Below are positions 9,377 to 18,320 of a stretch of DNA of 64,000 nucleotides, in pieces (position 1 is the stretch's first letter; the number at the start of each line of letters is the position of its first letter). A program made the translations under genes and the position numbers. A model generated the notes under the pieces. It did not search any database. It was not told where the DNA came from and worked only from the letters and a program-made list of their open reading frames with translations. Source of the stretch: Hoeflea algicola (GTDB taxonomy: Bacteria > Pseudomonadota > Alphaproteobacteria > Rhizobiales > Rhizobiaceae); the NCBI RefSeq assembly GCF_026619415.1, contig NZ_JAOVZR010000001.1:930001-994000 (forward strand), written 5' to 3'.

Positions 9377-11656
9377 CTATCTCGTCAATGCAAGAACGGC
9401 CCTGTTTGCGCGGCCAAGACGCTCGGCCATAAGCTTTACGATGCAGGACGCGAAGACCCCTGCCTCAGCGGGAGATTCCGATACTAGCCGGTGGTAACTT
9501 TCAACGCTCAGGCAGAACAGTGCGCAATCCTGACGCGCAAGCGCTGAAGCAGACCGTGGCGACCCTGTGTAGACGGCCATTTCACCGAGAATCGACCCGG
9601 CACGCATTGTGCGCACGGTCAGCGATTGACCACCGGGCAGGTTTATCACGATTGAAACAGACCCACTTAAAATCAAATAAAGCGAATCGCCGGACTGGCC
9701 TTGCTCGAACAACACCTCGCCCGCAGCAATACTCAAGCGATGAAAATACGACGAAATCACAGGCACCGCACGGTCATCGCCGATCAGGCCCGCCAGAAGT
9801 TCATCCGGGTTCATGACCTGATCAGAAGAATTGCCATGCTTGAAATCCAGCAACAGCTGGTCATCACACCAACCTGCGGCTGTATCCAGATCGGCAAAAC
9901 TGCGCACAACCCCATTGGGAAGTTCGAGCTCCTCGCCCAGACCTTCAAGGCGGCTGAGAATCGACGGTTGGTTCCCGGCCAGACACAGCAAAATTCTTTC
10001 GCGGACGCAAATCTGCATGAGCTTTGAAAAGCTGTTCGCAGCCGACGAATCCATTTCATCAACGCGGGTGAAATCAATAACCAGAAAACGTCGGGTTCCC
10101 CGGTCCCCTGCATCGACGACAAGCTTGATCTTTTCCAACAGGCGGCTTGCTGAGCCGAAAAACAGGAATCCTTGCAAAACAAAAATCTGAACAAGGTGAC
10201 CATGTTGATCCAGGTATCCCTGATCATCCTTGTGGCGGTCGATGTTGCTGACATGCTCTGCACCATCCATGGCAGTTTTTATGACGCTCAGCTGGCTGTA
10301 TTTGTGCACAAACAGGACCGTCGCCAGCACCACGCCGGCCGCAACGCCTTCGAGAATACCAAATACCGCGACAGCGACCAAAATAATGCAAATCACCAGA
10401 ACATCTGCGAAGGGCAGCTTGTCGCGTTTTTTCCAGACCCACTCAATCAGAAAGCTCAGTCCGATATAGACCAGGAAGCCGCCGACAATGGAGGATGGCA
10501 CAAATGCAATCGGAGCGGGGCCAATAACAATCACCGCGATGATCAGCATCGTGTAAATTGCAATCATCAAAAACCGGTTGCCCCCCAACTTGCTTGCAAC
10601 AGCGGTGTCTGCGGCTGCGCCAAAGCCCAGCGGACTTGTGACGAAGGTTCCGACGATATTCGAAAGTCCTGCAGATCGCAGCTCACGGTTGGGATCAAGA
10701 TCACGATTGATAATGATTTCGACACCTGAAATGTCGAGCAGAAGCATGATCACACTCAAGATACACAGCACAACGATCGTACCAGACTGTTGCGCCACGA
10801 CATTCCAGTCCACCAAGGGGAGCTGGCTGGGCGTAGCAATCGGGAAGAAGCTGGTGACCTGTGCATCAAACGTCGTCAGCCACCCTTGTTGGGTGGCGAT
10901 TTCAATCGATGATCCGCCCGCCCAGAGCACCAGATAGAACAGCCCGATTGCAGCGGCCAGGAATGTGGGGACCAGCAACCAGTGGCTTATGCGCTGCTCG
11001 ATCGCAAAAAGCACCGCGCCGAAAATGATGGCGGGTAACAAATGCATCATGACGTCGGGCGTCAGGAAGCTGGCAAAATTGCCGGCTTCAACCAGCGGCC
11101 CCGCGGCCACGGTGATGCCACCTTTTGTCAGCAGATAGCCAAGACCCGCGAAAAAACCACCCATCACCGGAAACGGGATGTAGCGGGCCAAGGTCCCCAT
11201 CTTTGCAAGGCCGACGGTGAACATGAAAGCGCCAACGACCAAAGTGGTCACGAGAATGGCTGCGACAACCGTTACGGCAATTGTCTCCGTTGGTTGACCC
11301 TGCATGGTCAGCGCGATTGTGGCGGCCATGGCTGCAAAAATAGGTGACTGACCTGCGCGTGGCCCTGCAAGAAGGGCCTTGTAACCACTTGTTGCAGGGA
11401 CGAGAAAACCGGTTACGGCCGTTGCAACCAGGAAAAGGCCAATCCCGAGAGACACAAAGGAGGTCAGCGGCCCGGAGAAGACCAGCGTGCCGATCGAAAC
11501 TGCGGTGGCAACGTTCAAAACGGCAAGAACGGCTGCTGCAGACAGGCTGCGAAACAGGATGCTCGGTGTCGACAGCGACGTGACAAATGACTGCAACGGA
11601 CTTTCCGTGGGTGCAAAACGCAGAGGTGAAGTCAAGAGCTTGTCCCTTCTGGCCAT
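9377..11656 (-). CDS. SulP-family anion transporter with STAS and cNMP-binding domains
   Basis: A 759-residue inner-membrane protein. Residues 30-455 form the SulP transport core with about a dozen hydrophobic segments (for example ALLAGPRAGQSPIFAAM and TFVTSPLGFGAAADTAVASK). A STAS domain follows at about 487-595 (FLVIDFTRVDEMDSSAANSF), then a cyclic-nucleotide-binding domain at about 632-750. Its phosphate-binding cassette is GSILGEMAVYTGSPRSASA, with the E692 and R701 that contact the cyclic nucleotide, so binding looks competent. SulP proteins move sulfate, bicarbonate or other anions; the substrate here cannot be read. It lies 19 bp downstream of an adenylate cyclase gene, which suggests transport gated by locally made cAMP. 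Confidence 0.93.
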   Translation of the reverse strand: MARRDKLLTSPLRFAPTESPLQSFVTSLSTPSILFRSLSAAAVLAVLNVATAVSIGTLVFSGPLTSFVSLGIGLFLVATAVTGFLVPATSGYKALLAGPRAGQSPIFAAMAATIALTMQGQPTETIAVTVVAAILVTTLVVGAFMFTVGLAKMGTLARYIPFPVMGGFFAGLGYLLTKGGITVAAGPLVEAGNFASFLTPDVMMHLLPAIIFGAVLFAIEQRISHWLLVPTFLAAAIGLFYLVLWAGGSSIEIATQQGWLTTFDAQVTSFFPIATPSQLPLVDWNVVAQQSGTIVVLCILSVIMLLLDISGVEIIINRDLDPNRELRSAGLSNIVGTFVTSPLGFGAAADTAVASKLGGNRFLMIAIYTMLIIAVIVIGPAPIAFVPSSIVGGFLVYIGLSFLIEWVWKKRDKLPFADVLVICIILVAVAVFGILEGVAAGVVLATVLFVHKYSQLSVIKTAMDGAEHVSNIDRHKDDQGYLDQHGHLVQIFVLQGFLFFGSASRLLEKIKLVVDAGDRGTRRFLVIDFTRVDEMDSSAANSFSKLMQICVRERILLCLAGNQPSILSRLEGLGEELELPNGVVRSFADLDTAAGWCDDQLLLDFKHGNSSDQVMNPDELLAGLIGDDRAVPVISSYFHRLSIAAGEVLFEQGQSGDSLYLILSGSVSIVINLPGGQSLTVRTMRAGSILGEMAVYTGSPRSASALARQDCALFCLSVESYHRLVSESPAEAGVFASCIVKLMAERLGRANRAVLALTR

Positions 11657-11675
11657 TGTACAAACCTGAAGGCGA

Positions 11676-14186
11676 TCAATCGCTGATCAGCAATCTCTGG
11701 TTTGTTTTTGTCGACGCCTGCTCAATGCGCTGTGTCGCATCCTTGAGAATATCGAGCACTTTGGCCTGTTCTTCGTGACTGAGCCGCGTGATGTTCAGAT
11801 CCAGGCTGAAGTTCGGCTGACTGGCGCGGATCGGGCGCACATCGGCATCCAGGTTCGCAAACAGGTCGCCCACCTGGAACGTTGTGACAGGCGCCGAAAT
11901 GCCTTTCACCTTGATCTGATCGCGTTCCTCACAGTCGATCAAGTCTTTGACATGCGCGTATGTTTCGTAAGATATCAGAATCTCGCCAGGCGCGCAGGCG
12001 CCTTCCAAACGGGCTGCCAAATTCACTCCGCCCCCAATAATGGTATAGTCCATGCGATCGTCGCTACCAAAATTTCCGACCGTACACAGGCCCGTATTGA
12101 TACCAATCCGGCACTGAAGCGGCTTCTCAAGCCCGCTGTCTTGCCACGTCCGCTCAAGCTCTTTCATGCGTTTTCGCATGGCTATTGCCATTTTGACGCA
12201 TTGGGCGGCGTCTTCTTTCACACCCAATGTTTCCGGATCGCCAAAGAAGATGACGATTGCATCTCCGATGAACTTGTCGATCGTCGCCCCATGTGCGATC
12301 GCGATGTTCGACATTTCAGTCAGATACTGGTTCAGCAGCCGTGTCAGGTCTTCAGATTCAAGCCTTTCGGTGGTTTCGGTAAACCCGACAAGGTCCGAGA
12401 AGAACACCGTCAGACGTTTGCGCTGGCTGACCAGCTTCACCTCTTGTTTGCCCGAGAAAATTGAATCATAGATCTGAGGCGACAGATATTTTGCCAGCTG
12501 TTTGGACAATTGCTCCAGCGCAGTGGACTTTTCCGACAGCTCATTTTCACGGGCCTTCAGGTCAGTGATGTCGGAATAAATCGCAACCGTCCCTCCATCG
12601 CCTGTTTTGCGTTCACTGATCAAGATCCATTGACCATTGCTGTTGTGCTGAAGCCGCGGCTCCCCAGGGCTAAGATGCCATGCCAGCTGCTCCTCGACCC
12701 ATTCATCCTCGCGCTCCACAGCGTCCGAGATCAGGCCGGTCTTGGCGCTTTCGCGCGTCACAGTCTCAAACTTTGTGCCCGGCGATACTTCAAATTCTCC
12801 GTTTGGAAACAGAATGGCGGAGTATCTGGAATTGCAAATCACCAGGTGCCCTTCAGGGTCATAAAATGCAAACCCTTCGGACGAGTTTTCGATGGCATCA
12901 TTCAAGCGACGCCGCGCCGTCTCCATCTCTTCCAAGTTGGATTTCTTGACTTCCACCGCAGTGTCTCGAAACACGATCAGTGCTTCACCCATACGGCCAA
13001 TCTCATCGTCCGTGCCAGGTTTCGGCAGTGGCGCCTCGAGGTCGCCATCTGCAATGGACAGCATACTGTTGCTAAGTGCTGTCAGTCGCCGGATAAGGAC
13101 ACGCCCAACGTAAAGCCAAACGACGAGTATCGAACTAACAAGGCTCAACGCGCCCACTGCCACAAGAATGTTGAAGCTCAACTTTTGAATGTCCGTTGCT
13201 GACGCTCTCGCCACCGCAATTTCGTCTTTTGCGTTTTTCACCAGAAAATCGATACGATTGCTCAGCAGGTTTGACAAAGCGGCGTTCGCCTCAAGAAGTT
13301 CTTCGCCAGATTCTATCGCGATAAGTTCCTGTTTGCGGATCTCAGGCAGACCGTTTTCACCTTCAGACAATTCGACGAATGCTGCGAAAAGGCGGACCAG
13401 TCGACGTTTCAGTTGCTGTGGCATTTCGTCGTTGGCCGAACGTAGCTCTGCAAGAGCAGTGTTCAGGCCAAATGTAAGAACCTCGACCTCTTCCACACTC
13501 TGCGTGATGGCAATGTTGGAAAGAGCGGCCCGGACGGCGGCAATCTTGGTGGCAAGATCTTGTTGTGGCAAAATTCCGATGATGGTTCTTGCAATTTTTC
13601 CCTGTTCAGGATTGATCGTATCCGCACCAGGCGCACCGCTCCTGTTCCAGGACGATATCTGCGCACCAAGCTGCCGCTCTGCCGGAGCGATAAGTCGCAA
13701 TGCGCCATTGTTCACGGTCGCAAGTTTGCGGGACAATTCCGCGCGCGTATCGGTAAGTTTGATGCGTTGGGTAACAAGCGCATCAAGTTCAAGCAGATTA
13801 CGATCAAGTTTTTCGACAAGACCGGCGACACTTTCTTGAGATTGCTCATGGATTTCTGCTCCGGTCGCAGCTTCCAAAAGCCTGGTCCTGAGCTTTTCCA
13901 CCTCGACACGGACATTCTTGGAAACCTCAAGGCGAGAAGCTTCGGACGTCACAACAAGCAAAGCTGGCGCCGCATTCAGAATCCGCTCAGCCTGACGGGA
14001 GACTTCGACAAGGGCCAAAGCCTGAGGAACGCGTTCGTCGGCAATCCGGCTGAGTGCGCCATTCACGCGGTCCAAAGAAAACAATCCTGCTCCGCCCGCC
14101 ACAAGGGACAGAAAGCTGATGCCGAGAAACGCAATGATCAGACGTCCTCGGACGCTTCGCAGGAACGAGATTGGCCGTGATGACAT
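11676..14186 (-). CDS. Membrane class III adenylate cyclase, TorS-like sensor-HAMP-PAS-cyclase
   Basis: 836 residues. TM1 spans about 16-38, a long all-helical periplasmic region 39-336, TM2 337-360, HAMP 356-412, a PAS-like domain 430-545 and the cyclase catalytic domain 590-775. Metal-binding aspartates are D598 (FFSDLVGF) and D642 (IGDAIVIFFGD); K638 and D713 (DYTIIGGGVN) are the adenine-specifying pair; N722 and R726 complete the site, so cAMP is the expected product. The periplasmic part has the helical, Gln/Glu/Leu-rich character and HAMP-adjacent arrangement of the sensor kinase TorS, which reads its ligand through a periplasmic binding protein. The next gene upstream, 22 bp away, is exactly such a binding protein, and the next downstream is a cNMP-binding transporter. 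The cyclase call is secure; the TorS comparison is an inference from overall pattern. Confidence 0.93.
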   Translation of the reverse strand: MSSRPISFLRSVRGRLIIAFLGISFLSLVAGGAGLFSLDRVNGALSRIADERVPQALALVEVSRQAERILNAAPALLVVTSEASRLEVSKNVRVEVEKLRTRLLEAATGAEIHEQSQESVAGLVEKLDRNLLELDALVTQRIKLTDTRAELSRKLATVNNGALRLIAPAERQLGAQISSWNRSGAPGADTINPEQGKIARTIIGILPQQDLATKIAAVRAALSNIAITQSVEEVEVLTFGLNTALAELRSANDEMPQQLKRRLVRLFAAFVELSEGENGLPEIRKQELIAIESGEELLEANAALSNLLSNRIDFLVKNAKDEIAVARASATDIQKLSFNILVAVGALSLVSSILVVWLYVGRVLIRRLTALSNSMLSIADGDLEAPLPKPGTDDEIGRMGEALIVFRDTAVEVKKSNLEEMETARRRLNDAIENSSEGFAFYDPEGHLVICNSRYSAILFPNGEFEVSPGTKFETVTRESAKTGLISDAVEREDEWVEEQLAWHLSPGEPRLQHNSNGQWILISERKTGDGGTVAIYSDITDLKARENELSEKSTALEQLSKQLAKYLSPQIYDSIFSGKQEVKLVSQRKRLTVFFSDLVGFTETTERLESEDLTRLLNQYLTEMSNIAIAHGATIDKFIGDAIVIFFGDPETLGVKEDAAQCVKMAIAMRKRMKELERTWQDSGLEKPLQCRIGINTGLCTVGNFGSDDRMDYTIIGGGVNLAARLEGACAPGEILISYETYAHVKDLIDCEERDQIKVKGISAPVTTFQVGDLFANLDADVRPIRASQPNFSLDLNITRLSHEEQAKVLDILKDATQRIEQASTKTNQRLLISD

Positions 14187-14208
14187 ATCTATTCCAAGCG
14201 CAATCGAG

Positions 14209-15321
14209 TCATGGGCGCTGCGAATAGGTTTCTGCGTCGTATTCGAAGATCACGAAGTTATCGACGCCCTTAACATCACCCTTTTCGTTGAATCCGATAC
14301 GGCCAATGACGGTGTCAAATTCATTCGTGTTCAACGCCTGGATGACCGAACGCTCGTCCAGGGAACCTGCTGCTTCGACGGCTTGTGCCCAAGCCTGCAT
14401 CACAGCATAGCTATAAAGTGTGTATCCGCTGGGCTCGAAAAATTCTTCGTCCCGAATGGCCTCTGTGACCAAAGCCGCAGACGGCAGATTTCGCGCGTCA
14501 GGACCAAAGGTAAATAGCGTTCCAACACCTGCCTCACCGGCAACAAGCAGGAAATCCTCGCCGGACAAGGCATCTGCAGATATGAATTGAATGTTGGGAA
14601 GAACCTCGCGCGCTTGCAGTGCGATCAGTCCCATATCTGACGGGCTGTTGCTGACAAGATAGGCGACTTCGATTGCTTCTGCGACGAGTTGGTCGACGAT
14701 ATCTTCGTAGCTGCTTGCATCTGGTGCAAAGGACAGATCGAGTGCGGGGATCGTATCTCGTTTTGCCAGTTCACCAATCAAACCTTGAGCAAGCTCGGTC
14801 CCATATGGATTTGTTCCGCCAATTACCGCCAGTTTTTGCCCCGCGAATTCGGAAACGATCAGATCTGCAGCAACGATTGCCTGGTCATCGTCCCGTCCGA
14901 TAACCCGGTAAACGTTCGGGCCGCCTTCGTCAGTTACCCGTGGGTTTGTCGAGGCTGGGGACATCATGATGATGCCAGCTTCTTCATAAATTGGGCTGGC
15001 AGCAATGGAGGTACCCGAACAAATATGACCGTTTACAAACACGACTTCAGCTGAAACCAATTGATTGGCTGCCGCTAGCGCTTGGTCAGCGTTGCAGGCG
15101 TCGTCAACCACGATTGCTCTTATGGTGTCACCTAAAACGCCGCCCGCTGCATTGATATCGGTGATGGCACGCTGCGCACCAATTTCCTGTTGTTCCCCCA
15201 AAAATGCGACGCTGCCGGTCGTTGGACCTGCAATGCCGACCAACACATCCGCATACGCAGCGCTTGAAATTGCAAGGCCGACAAGACCTGACAAAATGAT
15301 TTTTTGCGTTGCTTTCATCAT
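14209..15321 (-). CDS. Periplasmic substrate-binding protein, LivK/BMP-like, orphan
   Basis: A type I periplasmic binding protein of about 370 residues. It has a Sec signal peptide (LSGLVGLAISSAAYA, cleavage near ADV) and then the start of a Leu/Ile/Val-type binding domain (VLVGIAGPTTGSVAFLGEQQ), with QALAAANQLVSAEVVFVNGH and SGTSIAASPIYEEAGI typical of the family. No permease or ATPase gene accompanies it, so it is not part of an ordinary ABC importer here. It sits 22 bp ahead of the adenylate cyclase, which suggests it is the ligand-binding partner of that sensor, as TorT is for TorS. The second ATG (15321), 7 bp after GGAG, is preferred over the one at 15327. Ligand unknown. Confidence 0.88.
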   Translation of the reverse strand: MMKATQKIILSGLVGLAISSAAYADVLVGIAGPTTGSVAFLGEQQEIGAQRAITDINAAGGVLGDTIRAIVVDDACNADQALAAANQLVSAEVVFVNGHICSGTSIAASPIYEEAGIIMMSPASTNPRVTDEGGPNVYRVIGRDDDQAIVAADLIVSEFAGQKLAVIGGTNPYGTELAQGLIGELAKRDTIPALDLSFAPDASSYEDIVDQLVAEAIEVAYLVSNSPSDMGLIALQAREVLPNIQFISADALSGEDFLLVAGEAGVGTLFTFGPDARNLPSAALVTEAIRDEEFFEPSGYTLYSYAVMQAWAQAVEAAGSLDERSVIQALNTNEFDTVIGRIGFNEKGDVKGVDNFVIFEYDAETYSQRP

Positions 15322-15421
15322 CTTCATTCTCCCCTCGGTCGACCTCGATACGCCGCCGTCACTTTATTGAACGTTGCTGTAATACTGAATGACCGAACAC
15401 AAAGCCTTTCAGCGCGTATGC

Positions 15422-16189
15422 TCATGCTGGTGTCACCTCTGCGAGAGAGATTACCATGCCGTCTTTTGCCTGTTCGATCTCGAAGCTGTCTGGCGCGTTG
15501 AGCATCTCCGGCCCGAGATGCGTCATCAACAGCCGACCTGTTTCAAGCCGGTCGGCATTCCTCAAAAGTGTGTCGTAGCTCAGATGGCCTTCAAACGGTT
15601 TGTCATGTCGGTCAAAACAATCGCACAGGAAAAGATCCGTCCGCTTTGCGATTTCAACCAGAACCTCGTTCCATCCGGTATCACCGGAAAAACCGATCGC
15701 ATGTCCGCAGGTTTCAATTCGAATAGCTGTTGAAGGCTCAGGCCCGGCATAGTGGGTCACGGGTTGCGTCAGGACGACCCTTCCCAGAATCTCCACAGGC
15801 GCTCCCGGTTCAATCTCAACGATGTGCAATGGGAACTTCCAGTCCGTCTTCCACATTCCAGGGAACATGGCGTCGAACAAGCCCACAATGCGCGTTTGCA
15901 GGCCGGGCGGGCCGGCTATCGTCAGCGGGCGAACCGCATCCGATACGTATTCCCGCATCAGCAGCAAATTGGGCAAGGCCCCAAAATGATCGCCGTGCAA
16001 ATGCGTGAGAAAAATTGCGTCAATGCTATCGGGTGCGATATCGAGCGCGTTCAACGCCACCAGCGAGCTCGCGCCAAAATCAATTGCAAAGCGTCCAATG
16101 TCATCATCAACGAGAAAGCATGTGTTGAAGCGTCCAGCACTCCCCATCGCATCTCCGCAACCGACAATAGTAAAAATTACGCTCCCCAA
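15422..16189 (-). CDS. Metallo-beta-lactamase-fold hydrolase, possible cyclic-nucleotide phosphodiesterase
   Basis: A 255-residue cytosolic protein of the RNase Z/class II phosphodiesterase-like branch of the MBL fold. It opens with FTIVGCGDAMGSAGRFNTCF, has the metal motif THLHGDHFGAL (H63, H65, D67, H68), then VTHYAGP, SGDTGW and the late histidine in LMTHLGPEM. A TTG start at 16189 is needed to keep the first beta strand; no ATG fits. It is first in a minus-strand run with the binding protein, adenylate cyclase and cNMP-binding transporter, 100 bp ahead of the binding protein. Context makes cAMP hydrolysis an attractive guess, but the same fold serves many substrates and nothing in the sequence fixes it. 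Confidence 0.85.
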   Translation of the reverse strand: MGSVIFTIVGCGDAMGSAGRFNTCFLVDDDIGRFAIDFGASSLVALNALDIAPDSIDAIFLTHLHGDHFGALPNLLLMREYVSDAVRPLTIAGPPGLQTRIVGLFDAMFPGMWKTDWKFPLHIVEIEPGAPVEILGRVVLTQPVTHYAGPEPSTAIRIETCGHAIGFSGDTGWNEVLVEIAKRTDLFLCDCFDRHDKPFEGHLSYDTLLRNADRLETGRLLMTHLGPEMLNAPDSFEIEQAKDGMVISLAEVTPA

Positions 16190-17316
16190 TCTATTGCGCC
16201 AAAAACTTCTGAGAAATGCCCGTAATTAGTACAAAAATTTTCTTCAAAAAAATGTCCCCTCAGTCACCCGTTCAAAGATTACGAAATGCAAGAAAATATT
16301 TCTTCGAGATATTTGTTACAGAATTAGGATGTACTGACAAGCCTTCTAGGGCAGAGAACGCCCCGGCGGCTTTTGGAGGCAGACAAGATTGGGCAACAGG
16401 AAGGTGATGAGGTAAGCAGTTGCTGACGTGTCGATCCTCTTGGTTTTCAAGGGTCGCCTTCTCAAGGAAAATGAGCTGTTGCCAGTCGGCTTCGAGTGGC
16501 GAACTCCGACCAAAATGTCCGGCAAGCCGAGGATATTAAACCATATGCCCACTGGGCTCGACAGGCTTCCGAAAGGCAGATTCCCGGCGTTATCGACAAG
16601 ATCGCCCCGCAAGAAGAACGCCGCGAACGTCCGCTACATAGACCGTTAGCGCCGCCTGCTTTCAGGGAAAAATAGAAAGGACTTCAGTGACCAACTTGGG
16701 GGCGCATAGCTGCTCGATTCCAAACTTGAAGATTGTAACTTTTACCCCGACACATGCGGCCCCGCAGTTCGCGGAGCCGCATGCTGTCAAATCTCCGTAT
16801 GTTCAGCTAATTCCAAGGCATCCTCAATATCCACCCCTAGATACCTAACGGTATTTTCGATCTGAAAGACCGGAAATCCGATTTGTTATCTCGCGTAGGG
16901 TTCTACGGTTTGATACTGCCTTTGGCAGAGTAGATAAGCCTTGCTCAAGCGCGCGCGATCGTCAGCCTCCAAGCTTCACCCTCTCGATGGAGAGTGGCAA
17001 GTTCAACGCTCTCGTTGATGAAAAGCCCACCTGTTGAGAACGACATAAGAAATTTTGGTTTTGGGGGGTAATCAATGTTCGGTACGCCACAAATTCAATC
17101 GGTTCCGCACTGACATAGATATCGCAATCAAAAACAACTCAGCCAACTTCATATTCCATCGTGGTTTTCAATCAAGTAGACCGCTTTGAATGTTGATTGC
17201 CACCCAGGAAAAGTGCCAACGGATCGCAGTCCCGTCGAAAACGCGCCAGACCAACCGGGACCGAACAGTCGTTGGTTCAGTTGCGCACAAGCGACTGGGA
17301 CGCGACAGATTGCTGA
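16190..17316. other. Largely gene-free 1.1-kb stretch of decayed DNA
   Basis: Between the MBL gene and the replication-protein remnant I find no convincing gene. The short frames present (16216-16407, 16428-16649, 17149-17541 minus) lack recognisable motifs or good ribosome-binding sites. The first 150 bp are AT-rich and probably contain the promoter of the minus-strand MBL gene. The one recognisable relic is an integrase C-terminus at 16787-16861. Confidence 0.5.
16787..16861 (-). pseudogene. Relic of a tyrosine-recombinase C-terminus
   Basis: The minus strand reads IENTVRYLGVDIEDALELAE followed by HTEI and a TGA. This is the characteristic tail of a large group of tyrosine recombinases, which ends 'LGHTK(I/L)E(S/N)TVRYLG(V/I)..DDAL..AE..' and includes the catalytic Tyr. 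Upstream of the Ile the similarity stops abruptly, so only about 24 codons remain. It looks like the footprint of an earlier integration or recombination event and is a different family from the integrase at 20.9-22.2 kb. Confidence 0.55.
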
Positions 17317-17529
17317 ACGGCCAACGATGGCTGGCCGAATCCACGATCGGATCTGGCAAAGCTTACGAGTCTGTCCGAAAAATTGATCAAGAAGGCCCTG
17401 ACACGTCTTCGTCAAGAGGGGCTTATCGTCACCAGCCAGCACATGTTCAAAGGCCGGAACATACTCCATATTCATGCTACCCACGAGTGCAAGGCCGCTG
17501 TGAAGCGTGTTCGGCTGAGCGTCAAAAAA

Positions 17530-17601
17530 GGGACCACTCAAGTGGTCCCGTTAGGTACCGCCCAAGCGGTACACTCAGGGTCCACTCAAGCGGTACCCTC
17601 A
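17530..17601. repeat. Three 24-bp iterons with dyad symmetry inside a replication gene
   Basis: Units begin at 17530, 17554 and 17578, each 24 bp, with a degenerate fourth at 17602. Each has a hairpin: GGGACCAC-TCAA-GTGGTCCC is a perfect 8-bp stem, GTACCGC-CCAA-GCGGTAC a perfect 7-bp stem, and the third is imperfect. The period keeps the reading frame, giving the GTxQxV repeats in the protein. Together with the AT-rich stretch that follows, this is the layout of a phage lambda-type origin within the O gene. Confidence 0.75.
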
Positions 17602-17662
17602 GGGCCCACTTCTTATACTTCGTATAAGAGGGACAATATAATAGGGACAATATATAGGGACT
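17602..17662. other. AT-rich stretch with direct repeats, candidate origin unwinding element
   Basis: Directly after the iterons the sequence becomes AT-rich and contains CTTATAC-TTC-GTATAAG (a perfect 7-bp inverted repeat) and AGGGACAATATA twice, at 17629 and 17643, with a partial third AGGGAC at 17656. Iterons next to an AT-rich block with short direct repeats are the usual design of an iteron origin. Proposed from layout only. Confidence 0.45.
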
Positions 17663-17772
17663 TGGCACACGCCCCCTTTAAGGGTCGTGTGCCGGTTCTC
17701 AGATTGGTTGCAAAAGCGGACGGGGGAGATATCAGAATGAAGAAAACTACCCGACGGCAAAGGAAGCCCTGA

Positions 17773-18320
17773 ATGCCGTCAAGACGAAAAAGGATCATCC
17801 GCAAGTCAGACAACGTGGCAGCCCTGGAATAGATCTGGAAGGAACCCATTTCCAATACCTACAACCAGATGGCCATGGCATTCACCATGCAGCAGAAAGG
17901 CCAGATGAAGACAATCGCAGCCCTGTGCCCCGAAGGCATGGCTACACCCATGATCCAGTTCATCATCGGGAACTGGTCGTTGCTGACCGATCGTGTGGCC
18001 TCGCACCACGAGGTGGCAACGGCCCCGGCCCTGCCGAACGTGGCCCCCTGCTGAAACACCTGCCTGACGCCGTCAACCTGTACGCCGACGAGGACGCCTT
18101 GCAGGAGAAATTCGGCGAGGCTGACAAAGGGGTTGACCTTGTGCTCGAACCGGACAATAATTTGCAATTAATTTCACTGAATATGGAGAGCGAGCTAGTC
18201 AAGCCCACCGTTCCCGAAGAACAACCACACCAGCCTGGGTCCGTCGAAGACCTGCTGGCGATCATTTATCCAAGGAGGGTAACGAGTGATCGACAACCCG
18301 TACAAGCACGGAGAGCTTAA
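17773..18320 (+). pseudogene. Decayed gene of the mobile element, in-frame stop and frameshift
   Basis: A frame starts at ATG 17773, meets a TAG at 17830, then continues readably (NTYNQMAMAFTMQQKGQMKT, PMIQFIIGNWSLLTDRVASH) until a stop at 18052-18054. From about 18045 the apparent continuation lies in another frame (LPDAVNLYADEDALQEKFGE) up to 18320. The two parts together look like one disrupted protein that sat just after the replication gene. The last 45 codons, from ATG 18183, could be a separate small gene: they follow a TTGCAATTAA motif but have no clear ribosome-binding site. I do not recognise the family. Confidence 0.4.
18162..18177 (+). promoter_or_regulatory. TGCAATTAAT-TCAC motif, copy 1
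   Basis: TTGCAATTAATTTCAC just ahead of an ATG at 18183. Closely related motifs occur at 19649 and 19963, each shortly upstream of a small gene of the same element, so they are likely shared regulatory or promoter sites. Confidence 0.4.

Larger units (their letters stand above)
17317..17772 (+). pseudogene. 5'-truncated winged-helix replication protein (phage O/Rep-like)
   Basis: An open stretch from a TGA at 17314 to a stop at 17770-17772. The first 40 codons are a winged-helix domain of the kind found in phage and plasmid replication proteins: GWPNPRSDLAKLTSLSEKLI, then KKALTRLRQEGLIV. After this comes a low-complexity part with an 8-residue period (GTTQVVPL-GTAQAVHS-GSTQAVPS), encoded by DNA iterons, then SYTSYKRDNIIG. 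No start codon and N-terminal region lie in the same frame; the sequence before 17314 appears degraded. A protein beginning at the TTG at 17383 would lose most of the helix-turn-helix. Function inferred from the domain and from the embedded repeats; no close relative can be named. Confidence 0.5.

Noticed and set aside
16428..16649. 73-codon frame as a gene
   Set aside because: No ribosome-binding site, no family resemblance, and surrounded by decayed DNA.
17530..17632. Possible CRISPR array
   Set aside because: Units are contiguous 24-bp tandem repeats with internal dyads and no unique spacers, so they are iterons rather than repeat-spacer units.
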